From DASSKO01 sp035690425 (lineage in GTDB: Bacteria; Actinomycetota; Actinomycetes; Propionibacteriales; Nocardioidaceae): a stretch of 27,184 nucleotides of DNA. Both the position numbers and the translations under genes were made by a program. Positions 1 to 6,812 of this stretch are shown here, piece by piece (the stretch's first letter is position 1; the number at the start of each line of letters is the position of its first letter). The stretch covers positions 1 through 27,184 of the forward strand of contig DASSKO010000051.1 of assembly GCA_035690425.1 (NCBI GenBank). Reading direction: 5' to 3'. The notes beneath the pieces were generated by a model. It did no database searches. It saw only the letters and a program-made list of their open reading frames with translations, and was not told the origin of the DNA.

Positions 1-500
1 CGCTCGAACGCCTCCGCGGAACTGTAGGCAGCATCAGCCAGCAGGTCCGCGAAGCCGGCACAGGCTGTCAGTCGGTCATCGAGTGCCTCCACCTCTCGGC
101 GCAGGAACACGTCATCGGGGTCAGCGTCGTCAGCCAGATCCAGCACCGTCGCGGCCGGATGAGCGGAGAGGTCCTCTCCGGTGATGACCTTGAGACAGAG
201 CAAAGCCGCCAGTCCTTGGTTGACGACGGTGTCGTCCAGGGTCCCGAGCCCGGTCGGCTTGGCGAAGCCGGCCGCGTCGGCACGAAAGTCCGGGTTGTTG
301 CCTCGGCCGGTCCTCTCCAACCATTCGACTACCGCGGCAACGTCGAAACGCTCCTCGCCTCGGACCCACGAGACGGGCTGAGGAAACGGCCACGCGGTCG
401 CCTCGCTGCGTCTGCGCCACATGGTGACGACGGGTCGCTGCACGTGACACAGCGCCGCGACGTCGGCAAGGCTGAGCTCAAGTGCCAGTGGCTGTGTCAT
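1..500 (-). CDS. HTH-domain protein, N-terminal part (possible N-6 DNA methylase), cut by window edge
   Basis: Reading the minus strand from an ATG at 498-500 gives 166 codons with no stop, running off the left edge. The protein begins MTQPLALELSLADVAALC. Residues about 9-35 look like a MerR-like helix-turn-helix (LADVAALCHVQRPVVTMWRR), followed by FDVAAVVEWLERTGRGNN at about 52-69. The acidic stretch DLADDADPDDVFLRREVEAL lies near residues 121-140. From memory, this N-terminal arrangement resembles large actinobacterial N-6 DNA methylases of restriction or phage-defence loci, but the catalytic domain lies outside the window, so that is an inference. That the frame is coding is fairly secure: it is open throughout, and the overlapping frames give arginine-rich shadow proteins. 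It is divergent from the ectoine-type binding protein gene at 750. A lone transcription regulator is the alternative. Confidence 0.6.
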   Translation of the reverse strand, partial: MTQPLALELSLADVAALCHVQRPVVTMWRRRSEATAWPFPQPVSWVRGEERFDVAAVVEWLERTGRGNNPDFRADAAGFAKPTGLGTLDDTVVNQGLAALLCLKVITGEDLSAHPAATVLDLADDADPDDVFLRREVEALDDRLTACAGFADLLADAAYSSAEAFE

Positions 501-603
501 CGCTCCGCTCCCCTCACCGTCGTACCTGTGGCCTTGGCTTGAGACCCTAGGGCAACCCAACGGACACAGTGCAGAAGTGCTCGATAACGGCTCTTATCAA
601 GGC

Positions 604-646
604 CACGCTAACGACGCTGGCTCGTTGGCCCAGCGTCGTTAGCGTG
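604..646. repeat. 17-bp perfect inverted repeat in divergent intergenic region
   Basis: The arms at 604-620 (cacgctaacgacgctgg) and 630-646 are exact reverse complements, separated by 9 nt. The repeat sits between two divergently transcribed genes, so it cannot be the terminator of either. No T-tract follows on either strand. A smaller inverted repeat, GATAA-N6-TTATC, lies close by at 583-598. It could be an operator, the leftover terminator of a lost gene, or a structured boundary of an inserted segment. Confidence 0.7.
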
Positions 647-703
647 TGGGGCGACCGGGCATCGGTCCGGTAACGATCCGCGGGGGTCGATGCCGGGCTT
701 AGG

Positions 704-709
704 TATGGT
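704..709 (+). promoter_or_regulatory. Candidate -10 hexamer for the binding-protein gene
   Basis: TATGGT fits the actinobacterial TANNNT -10 pattern and would give a leader of about 35 nt before the GTG at 750. No clear -35 element is visible, so this is tentative. A ribosome binding site (acggag, 737-742) precedes the GTG by 7 nt. Confidence 0.3.
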
Positions 710-749
710 CATCGGGTTCATAACCTGATGGAGCGAACGGAGTGACCTC

Positions 750-1649
750 GTGACGGAATCGCAGAACCGCCGACTCAGCCGCCGCGACCTGCTGCGCTAC
801 TCAGCCGCCGGGCTCGTGGCCGTCGGGAGCAGCTCGCTGCTCGGAGCCTGCAGCAGCACAGAGCCGGGCACGGGCGAGTCCACGTCCGGGCTGATGGAAC
901 GGGCCGAGTCGGGCGAGCCGATTCGGATCGCGATCGGCAACGAGCCGCCGTACACAAAGCTGACGGCCGACGGCGAGCTGACCGGTGCCGCACCCGACGT
1001 GGCCAAGGCGGTGCTGGACCGCATGGGCATCACCGAGGTCGAGGCCGTCGAGACCGCCTACGACTCGATGATCCCCGGCCTCACCGCCAATCGTTGGGAC
1101 ATGGTGGCGGCCGGCCTGTTCATGAACACGTCACGGTGTGACGCGGTCCTCTACTCCTCGCCGGTGATCGTGTCGACCGAGTCGTTCGCGCTGCCGCCGG
1201 GCAATCCGAAGAACATCTCCACGCTCGAGGACGTCAAGAACTCCGACGTCACGGTCGCCGCACTCGCCGGCAGCTTCGAGCTCAAGACCGCCAAGTCGCT
1301 GGGCGTGCCGGAGAGCAAGCTGCAGACCTACCCGCGGGCACCAGACGCCCTGCAGGGCCTCGACGACGGCCGCGTCGACGCGATCCTGCTGCCGACCCTG
1401 TCGCTGCAGGCGCTCAAGGAGCAGCAGAACGGCGACTTCGAGATCACCGAGCCGCTCGAGGCCTTCCCCAAGACCGGCTCGGGCGCGGCGTTCCGGCCGT
1501 CGGACAAGGAGTTCCAGGCCAAGTACAACGAGGAGCTGAAGGCGTTCAAGAAGACCCAGGAGTTCGAGGACATCCTGGCCAAGTGGGGCTTCGACGCCGA
1601 CGCCGCCCGCGACGCGACCACCGAGGAGCTCTGCAAGACAAAGGGCTGA
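750..1649 (+). CDS. ehuB: Ectoine/hydroxyectoine-type ABC transporter substrate-binding lipoprotein
   Basis: A 299-residue family 3 extracellular solute-binding protein. The N-terminus carries a twin-arginine motif (SRRDLLR, Arg11-Arg12), a hydrophobic stretch and a lipobox LLGAC with Cys34. It is therefore probably exported by Tat and anchored as a lipoprotein on the outer face of the membrane. The mature domain starts near residue 56 (IRIAIGNEPPYTKL) and contains GELTGAAPDVAKAVLDRMGI and SMIPGLTANRWDMVAAGLFM, which resemble EhuB of the ectoine/hydroxyectoine uptake system. The GTG start is supported by acggag 7 nt upstream. The two permease genes of the system lie directly downstream but on the opposite strand. 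Osmoprotectant binding is inferred; another polar amino acid ligand is possible. Confidence 0.82.
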   Translation: MTESQNRRLSRRDLLRYSAAGLVAVGSSSLLGACSSTEPGTGESTSGLMERAESGEPIRIAIGNEPPYTKLTADGELTGAAPDVAKAVLDRMGITEVEAVETAYDSMIPGLTANRWDMVAAGLFMNTSRCDAVLYSSPVIVSTESFALPPGNPKNISTLEDVKNSDVTVAALAGSFELKTAKSLGVPESKLQTYPRAPDALQGLDDGRVDAILLPTLSLQALKEQQNGDFEITEPLEAFPKTGSGAAFRPSDKEFQAKYNEELKAFKKTQEFEDILAKWGFDADAARDATTEELCKTKG

Positions 1650-1671
1650 CCACTTGCACACGAGGGCGAGA

Positions 1672-1696
1672 GCCGGCACCTGAGCCGGGTGCCGGC
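1672..1696. terminator. Bidirectional hairpin between convergent genes
   Basis: A perfect 9-bp GC-rich stem (gccggcacc at 1672-1680, ggtgccggc at 1688-1696) with a 7-nt loop lies in the 67-bp gap between the binding-protein gene and the permease gene, which face each other. The position and stem suit a terminator serving both strands. There is no T-run, which is common for terminators in high-GC actinobacteria. Confidence 0.5.
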
Positions 1697-1716
1697 CCGC
1701 TCTGGCAGCACGTGGC

Positions 1717-2391
1717 TCAGGCCACCGGGGAGGTCTCCAGCCGCCGCTCCAGCCGGCGCAGCAGCAGTGCGGTCGGATAGCTGGCCACCAGGAACACCAG
1801 TCCGGCCATCGTGAGGGGTTCGAGGTACTCCGACGTGTCGTTGCCGATCGCCCGCGCGGTATGCACCAGCTCGGGCACGGTGATCAGAGCGAGGAACGGC
1901 GTCTCCTTGAACATCGAGATCGCGTAGTTGCCCAGCGACGGCAGCACGTTACGCACCGCCTGCGGCAGGATGACGCGGCGCCAGGTGCGCGCCGGGGACA
2001 GGTGCAGCGAGGTGCTCGCCTCCCACTGCCCGACCGGCACCGCGTCGATCCCGGCTCGGTAGACCTCGGTGTAGTAGCACGCGTAGTGCACGCCGAGGCC
2101 GACCACGCCGGCCGTCATCGCCGACAGCGTGAGGCCGACGTCGGGCAGCACGTAGTAGAGGAAGAAGAGCTGGATCAGCAACGGTGTGCTGCGGACGAAC
2201 TCGATGAACACTGTGGTCGCTTGGGACAGCACCGGCGTCCGCGCACGACGTACCAGCGTGAACACCAGGCCGAGGATGGCGCCCAGCGCCGTGCCCAGGA
2301 CGGTCGCGACGAGCGTGAACTTCGCGAAATGCTCCAGCAGCTCCGGCAGGGTGCTCAGCGCATAGCCCCAGTCCCAGATCGCCTCGTTCAT
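1717..2391 (-). CDS. ehuD: Ectoine/hydroxyectoine-type ABC transporter permease
   Basis: A 224-residue inner-membrane permease of the polar amino acid (HisM/GlnP) class. The N-terminal region holds hydrophobic segments at about 22-44 and 55-80. The motif FVRSTPLLIQLFFLYYVLP, typical of this class, is at about 66-84. The EAA loop that contacts the ATPase is EASTSLHLSPARTWRRVILP at about 134-153. Hydrophobic segments follow to the C-terminus. The ATG (2389-2391) overlaps the stop of the upstream permease gene by 4 nt (ATGA), so the two are almost certainly co-translated. Sequence and partner resemble EhuD. The two permeases would form the transmembrane heterodimer used by the binding protein encoded at 750. 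An ATPase must come from elsewhere. Confidence 0.8.
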   Translation of the reverse strand: MNEAIWDWGYALSTLPELLEHFAKFTLVATVLGTALGAILGLVFTLVRRARTPVLSQATTVFIEFVRSTPLLIQLFFLYYVLPDVGLTLSAMTAGVVGLGVHYACYYTEVYRAGIDAVPVGQWEASTSLHLSPARTWRRVILPQAVRNVLPSLGNYAISMFKETPFLALITVPELVHTARAIGNDTSEYLEPLTMAGLVFLVASYPTALLLRRLERRLETSPVA

Positions 2392-3119
2392 CGCCGCGCC
2401 CCCTCGTGCTCCAGGCTGCGGGAGCCGACCAGCTGTCGGAGCGCGCTGCCCAGCCCTTCGTGCTGCCCGAGCCGTGCCTTGGCCCGGATCTCGGCGACTC
2501 CGAACAGGAACGTGAAGAAGTAGGCCAGCACGAAGTAGATCACCAGCAGGGTGATGTAGATGGCGGCGACGTTCCCGCCGGCGAACCGAAACGCCTCACC
2601 CCTGTTCAGCAGGTCGACGACCGTGATCGCGTAGAGCAGCGGGCTGCTCTTGAGCAGCTGGATGAACAGATTGTTCATGGCCGGGATCATCAGCGCCACC
2701 GCCTGCGGCCAGATCACCCGCCGCATCCGCTGCCAGCGCGACAGGTTGAGGGCGACCGCAGCCTCCCACTGCGGCCCGGGTACGGCGTTGATCGAGCCGC
2801 GCACCACCTCTGCGCCGTAGGCGCCGTAGTTGAGACCCAGCGCGAGCACGCCGGCGAACAGCGGGTCCAGCCTGATCCCCAGCAGCGGCAGCGCGAAGAA
2901 CAGCCAGAACAGCTGGATCAGCAGCGAGGTGCCGCGGAAGAACTCGATCACGACACGCGCGACGCCCCGGACCGCGATGTGCTCGGACCGCGACATCAGC
3001 CCCAGCACCAGCGACAGCGCGAACATCAGCAGCGCCCCGAGGACGGTCACCAGCACGGTGACCTGGAAGCCGTCCCACAGGTTGCCGGTCCAGTCGAGCA
3101 GGGTTGGTGGACCGTTCAC
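2388..3119 (-). CDS. ehuC: Ectoine/hydroxyectoine-type ABC transporter permease
   Basis: A 243-residue permease of the polar amino acid uptake class. Hydrophobic segments lie at about 17-42, 53-83 and 85-110. FFRGTSLLIQLFWLFFALP is near 63-81, and the EAA loop EAAVALNLSRWQRMRRVIWP is near 129-148. The C-terminal segment IYITLLVIYFVLAYFFTFLF is the last membrane span, followed by a charged tail. The start is taken as GTG at 3117-3119, with the purine-rich GGGGGTGTGAG just upstream. It is the first gene of a two-gene minus-strand operon with the permease at 1717. It most resembles EhuC, but a general polar amino acid permease cannot be ruled out. No ATP-binding subunit follows. Confidence 0.8.
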   Translation of the reverse strand: MNGPPTLLDWTGNLWDGFQVTVLVTVLGALLMFALSLVLGLMSRSEHIAVRGVARVVIEFFRGTSLLIQLFWLFFALPLLGIRLDPLFAGVLALGLNYGAYGAEVVRGSINAVPGPQWEAAVALNLSRWQRMRRVIWPQAVALMIPAMNNLFIQLLKSSPLLYAITVVDLLNRGEAFRFAGGNVAAIYITLLVIYFVLAYFFTFLFGVAEIRAKARLGQHEGLGSALRQLVGSRSLEHEGARR

Positions 3120-3249
3120 CTCACACCCCCGATCGCCGTGGCACAGATCGTGCAGGTCGTCGTTGCGCGGTCATCGGATGCTCCGTCTCGTCGGCTCAGT
3201 CCCCCGGGCTGGACAGTGACCTTAGTCGAGGGCAGCGACGGGGCCCCCG

Positions 3250-4515
3250 TCAGCGGCCGCCGGTCTCGGCCGCCGTCGGTGCGGCGGCCGGCGCGATGTC
3301 ACCGCGGTAGTGCGCCCCGGCGAAGTCGATCGCGTGCACCCCTGCGTACGCGTGGGCGCGGGCTTTCGCCTGGTCTGTGCCTACCCCGGTGACCGCGAGC
3401 ACCCGCCCGCCGGCCGTCACCAGCTCGCCGTCGACGACCGCCGTACCCGCACAGAAGACGTCGACGTCGGCCATCTCCTGTGCGACCTCGATGCCGGTGA
3501 TCGGGTCTCCCGTGCGGGGCGACTCCGGGTATCCCTGCGCCGCCAGCACGACCGTGACAGCGGAGCCGTCGCGCCAGCGCGGTGCTCCGAGCTCATCGAG
3601 GCGGCCGGTCGCGGCGGCGTGCAGCAGGCGGAACACCGACGACGACAGCAGCGCCAGCAGCGACTGCGTCTCGGGGTCGCCGAACCGGGCGTTGAACTCC
3701 ACCACCCGGACGCCGCGCGCGGTCAGGGCGAGTCCCGCGTAGAGCAGCCCGGTGAACGGCGTGCCCCGGCGGGCCATCTCGTCGACGGTCGGCTGGAGCA
3801 CCTCGGCCGTGACGTCGTGCACGAGGCCGGTGGGCGCCCATGCCAGCGGTGCGTACGCCCCCATGCCGCCGGTGTTCGGGCCGACGTCTCCGTCGCCTGC
3901 GCGTTTGAAGTCCTGCGCCGGCAGCAGGGGTACGACGGTGCTGCCGTCGGTGACCGCGAACAGCGACACCTCCGGGCCGTCGAGGAACTCCTCGATCACG
4001 ACGCGGCCGCAGAGCCGCGCATGCGCCAGCGCCTCGTCGCGGTCGGAGGTGACCACGACGCCCTTGCCCGCGGCGAGACCATCGTCCTTGACCACGTACG
4101 GCGCGCCGAACGCGTCCAGCGCCGCCTCGGCCGCCGCGGTGGTGTCGCAGATCCGAGCCGTTGCGGTCGGCACGCCCGCGGCGGCCATCACGTCCTTGGC
4201 GAAGGCCTTCGAGCCCTCCAGCCGAGCGGCGTCCGCGCCGGCGCCGAAGCAGGCGAGTCCACGCTCGCGTACGGCGTCGGCGACGCCGGCGACCAACGGC
4301 GCCTCCGGGCCGATGACCACGAGGTCGGCGTCGAGCCGCTGCGCCAGGTCGGCCACGGCAGTGCCGTCGAGCGGATCGACCTGGTGCACGGTGGCGCAGC
4401 CGGCGATGCCCGGGTTGCCGGGCGCGACATGCACCTCGGCCACCTCGGGGTCACGGTGCAGCGCGAGCGCGAGGGCGTGTTCGCGTCCGCCGGATCCGAT
4501 CACGAGTGCCTTCAC
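3250..4515 (-). CDS. purD: Phosphoribosylamine-glycine ligase (GARS)
   Basis: A 421-residue ATP-grasp enzyme that joins 5-phosphoribosylamine and glycine using ATP to make GAR, the second step of purine synthesis, in the cytoplasm. The N-terminus MKALVIGSGGREHALA carries the GGREHA signature. The ATP-grasp region contains VKDDGLAAGKGVVVT (about 141-155) and the metal-binding EFNARFGDPETQ (about 270-281). Length is normal for the monofunctional enzyme. The ATG is at 4513-4515. It lies downstream of the wrbA-like gene, separated by 113 bp that contain a strong palindromic element, and in the same stretch as purA, so purine genes are grouped though not in one tight operon. Confidence 0.95.
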   Translation of the reverse strand: MKALVIGSGGREHALALALHRDPEVAEVHVAPGNPGIAGCATVHQVDPLDGTAVADLAQRLDADLVVIGPEAPLVAGVADAVRERGLACFGAGADAARLEGSKAFAKDVMAAAGVPTATARICDTTAAAEAALDAFGAPYVVKDDGLAAGKGVVVTSDRDEALAHARLCGRVVIEEFLDGPEVSLFAVTDGSTVVPLLPAQDFKRAGDGDVGPNTGGMGAYAPLAWAPTGLVHDVTAEVLQPTVDEMARRGTPFTGLLYAGLALTARGVRVVEFNARFGDPETQSLLALLSSSVFRLLHAAATGRLDELGAPRWRDGSAVTVVLAAQGYPESPRTGDPITGIEVAQEMADVDVFCAGTAVVDGELVTAGGRVLAVTGVGTDQAKARAHAYAGVHAIDFAGAHYRGDIAPAAAPTAAETGGR

Positions 4516-4539
4516 GCCGCCGAAGCCTAACGCCCCGCC

Positions 4540-4600
4540 GGATTGGCACGGGGTGGCCCCGCGACGGACCTATTGGCACGGGGCCACCCCGTGCCAATCC
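4540..4600. repeat. Nested palindromes between wrbA-like gene and purD
   Basis: Two alternative hairpins share one arm. The outer one has perfect 22-bp arms at 4540-4561 and 4579-4600 with a 17-nt loop. The inner one has perfect 12-bp arms at 4572-4583 and 4587-4598 with a 3-nt loop. The core ttggcacgggg therefore occurs three times, twice direct and once inverted. The element starts 25 bp upstream of the purD ATG and 29 bp beyond the wrbA-like stop. It could act as a terminator for the upstream gene, a leader structure for purD, or a REP-like mobile repeat. Confidence 0.85.
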
Positions 4601-4628
4601 GGGACTGGAGGAACGGCGCCCAGTGGAG

Positions 4629-5240
4629 TCAGTCCGGGGCCCTCAGGCCACGCTTGAGCGCGGTGGCGATCTGGGCGACCCGCTGGCCTTGGAAACGAGC
4701 CGCCTCGGTCTCGACCCTCCCCGGACCGCCGGCGCCGCTGACGTGCGAGGCACCGTAGGGGTTGCCGTGCTCGAACTGGATCGGGTCGGCGTACCCGGGA
4801 CCGACGATCACGCCGCCCCAGTGGTAGAACGCGTTGTTGATCGACAGGATCGTGCTCTCCTGCCCGCCGTGGTTGGTCTGGCTCGACGTGAACGCGGAGT
4901 AGACCTTGTCCACCAGCTTGCCCTCCGCCCACAGCGGACCGAGCTGGTCGATGAACTGCTTGAGCTGGCTCGTCATCGCGCCGTAGCGGGTCGGTGACCC
5001 GAAGATCACGGCGTCGGCCCACAGCATGTCGTCGGGGGACGCCTCGGCCAGATCTTGGGTCGCCTCGGCGTGCGCCTTCCACTCCTCGTTGGCCTCGATG
5101 GCCTCTGCCGGGGCGAGCTCTGCCACCTTGAGCAGCCTGGTCTCAGCGCCTGCCTTCTGCGCACCGTCGACCTCGGCCTGGGCGAGTGCGTGCACGTTGC
5201 CGGTCGAGCTGTAGTGGATGACAGCCACGTTCGTCGTCAC
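4629..5240 (-). CDS. wrbA: WrbA-like NAD(P)H:quinone oxidoreductase
   Basis: A 203-residue flavodoxin-fold protein expected to bind FMN and reduce quinones by two electrons in the cytoplasm. The FMN phosphate loop is visible near the N-terminus (VIHYSSTGNVHALA). GSPTRYGAMTSQLKQFIDQLGPLW is at about 85-110, and FTSSQTNHGGQESTI is the usual WrbA active-site region. The frame extends upstream to 5306, but I place the start at GTG 5238-5240 because AAGGAGA precedes it at good spacing and the resulting protein (MTTNVAVIHYSSTG) matches the family N-terminus. It lies between purA and purD on the same strand, with 126 bp to purA. Confidence 0.88.
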   Translation of the reverse strand: MTTNVAVIHYSSTGNVHALAQAEVDGAQKAGAETRLLKVAELAPAEAIEANEEWKAHAEATQDLAEASPDDMLWADAVIFGSPTRYGAMTSQLKQFIDQLGPLWAEGKLVDKVYSAFTSSQTNHGGQESTILSINNAFYHWGGVIVGPGYADPIQFEHGNPYGASHVSGAGGPGRVETEAARFQGQRVAQIATALKRGLRAPD

Positions 5241-5366
5241 GAGAATCTCCTTGAAGGTTGAACTTCGCGGACGACTCCGATCCTGCCCACCCCACCGGGC
5301 TGTCATGCATCACGGACGGCGGGAGGCCGGGCGAGCAGCAGGCCCCGACGACCGCAGCCGACCCGC

Positions 5367-6650
5367 TCAGCGCAGCTCGCGCAGCACGATGGTCTCGTCC
5401 CGCCCGGGCCCCACTCCCACGGCGGAGAAGGGCGCGCCCGACATGCTCTCCAGCGCGCGCAGGTAATCCTGCGCCGCCGCAGGCAGGTCGCCGAACGCGC
5501 GGCACTTGGAGATGTCCTCGCTCCAGCCCTGGAACATCTGGTAGATCGGCCTGGCGTGGTGGAACTCCGACTGCGTCATCGGAATCTCGTCGTGGCGGAC
5601 ACCGTCGACGTCGTAGGCGACGCAGACCGGGATCTGCTCCCACCCGGTGAGCACGTCGAGCTTGGTCAGCACGAAGTCGGTGACGCCGTTGACGCGGGCC
5701 GCATAGCGAGCCATCGGAGCGTCGTACCAGCCGCACCGGCGCGGGCGGCCGGTCGTCGTGCCGAACTCTCCGCCCGCGGTACGCAGCGCCTCGCCGTCGT
5801 CGTCGACGAGCTCGGTCGGGAACGGCCCCTCGCCGACCCGGGTGGTGTAGGCCTTCACGACCGCGATGACCCGGTCGATCCGGTTGGGCGGCACCCCAGA
5901 GCCGGTGCAGGCGCCCGCCGCCGTCGCGCTCGACGACGTCACGAACGGGTAGGTCCCGTGGTCGACGTCGAGCATGGTGGCCTGTCCGGCCTCGAACAGC
6001 ACGGTCTCGCCACGCTGGAGGGCGCGGGTCAGCTCCAGACCGGTGTCGCAGACCATCGGCCGCAGCCGATCGACGTAACCGAGCAGCTCCTCCACGACCT
6101 CGTCGACACCGATCGAGCGGCGGTTGTAGACCTTGGCGAGCAGATGGTTCTTCTGATCCAGAGCACCCTCGATCTTCTGCCGCAGGATGCCCTCGTCGAG
6201 CAGGTCCTGGACCCGGACACCCACCCGGTTGATCTTGTCGGCGTACGCCGGACCGATGCCGCGGCCGGTAGTGCCGATCTTGCGCTTGCCCAGGAATCGC
6301 TCGGTGACCTTGTCGAGAGTCCGGTGGTACGACGCGATGACGTGCGCGTTGGCCGACACCCGCAGCGCGGAGCAGTCGACGCCGCGGGCCTGCAGGGCAT
6401 CGATCTCCTCGAACAGCACACCGAGGTCGACCACGACACCGTTGCCGATAACCGGGGTGCAGCCTGGCGTCAGGATGCCCGACGGCAGCAGGTGCAACGC
6501 GTACTTGTCACCGTCGACGACCACCGTGTGGCCGGCGTTGTTGCCACCGTTGAACTTCACCACGTAGTCGACGTCCTTGCCCAACGCGTCGGTCGCCTTG
6601 CCCTTCCCCTCGTCGCCGAACTGGACGCCGACCAGTACGATCGCAGGCAT
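5367..6650 (-). CDS. purA: Adenylosuccinate synthetase
   Basis: A 427-residue enzyme that condenses IMP and aspartate with GTP to make adenylosuccinate, the first committed step to AMP. The N-terminus MPAIVLVGVQFGDEGKGK carries the GTP-binding GDEGKGK loop. KFNGGNNAGHTVV follows near residue 35-47 and includes the catalytic His. TTGRGIGPAYADK is at about 128-140, and TTGRPRRCGWYDAP lies in the IMP/GTP site region. The start is the ATG at 6648-6650, with AGGAAGG 8 nt upstream. The frame is open for a further 1 kb upstream, but that extension is antisense to the lipid kinase gene and has no purA homology. It is divergent from that gene. Confidence 0.96.
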   Translation of the reverse strand: MPAIVLVGVQFGDEGKGKATDALGKDVDYVVKFNGGNNAGHTVVVDGDKYALHLLPSGILTPGCTPVIGNGVVVDLGVLFEEIDALQARGVDCSALRVSANAHVIASYHRTLDKVTERFLGKRKIGTTGRGIGPAYADKINRVGVRVQDLLDEGILRQKIEGALDQKNHLLAKVYNRRSIGVDEVVEELLGYVDRLRPMVCDTGLELTRALQRGETVLFEAGQATMLDVDHGTYPFVTSSSATAAGACTGSGVPPNRIDRVIAVVKAYTTRVGEGPFPTELVDDDGEALRTAGGEFGTTTGRPRRCGWYDAPMARYAARVNGVTDFVLTKLDVLTGWEQIPVCVAYDVDGVRHDEIPMTQSEFHHARPIYQMFQGWSEDISKCRAFGDLPAAAQDYLRALESMSGAPFSAVGVGPGRDETIVLRELR

Positions 6651-6728
6651 CTGCCGCACCTTCCTGTCACGGCGGCCCCGACCGGCGGTGCGGTCGAAAA
6701 CCACGTCACTGGAGACCTCAATGGCGAA

Positions 6729-6753
6729 CCCCGCGTGCAAGCGCATCGCGGGG
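6729..6753. other. Hairpin in the purA / lipid kinase divergent region
   Basis: The arms ccccgcg (6729-6735) and cgcgggg (6747-6753) form a 7-bp stem with an 11-nt loop in the 162-bp region between divergent genes. On the plus strand it is followed by ctcttt. It could be a leader structure in the purA transcript, but there is no evidence beyond the stem. Confidence 0.35.
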
Positions 6754-6800
6754 CTCTTTGCGACGTAACGATAACGGATCAGGCTGTGGTGCCGGACATG

Positions 6801-6806
6801 TATGGT
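6801..6806 (+). promoter_or_regulatory. Candidate -10 hexamer for leaderless lipid kinase transcript
   Basis: TATGGT fits TANNNT and is separated by only 6 nt from the GTG at 6813. In actinobacteria this spacing is typical of leaderless transcripts in which the first base of the start codon is also the transcription start. It would favour the GTG at 6813 over the in-frame ATG at 6798, which would lie upstream of the transcript. Confidence 0.4.
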
Positions 6807-6812
6807 CACGCC

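Noticed and set aside
159..542. 127-codon plus-strand frame near the left edge
   Set aside because: It is antisense to the open minus-strand HTH protein frame and has no recognisable domain.
1131..1679. 182-codon minus-strand frame opposite the binding protein gene
   Set aside because: Leucine/arginine-rich shadow of the binding-protein reading frame, with no motif.
5556..6812. Upstream extension of the lipid kinase frame, antisense to purA
   Set aside because: The frame is open only because of GC-rich codon structure; family homology begins near VDSLLLITNA at 6813, and purA clearly occupies the other strand.
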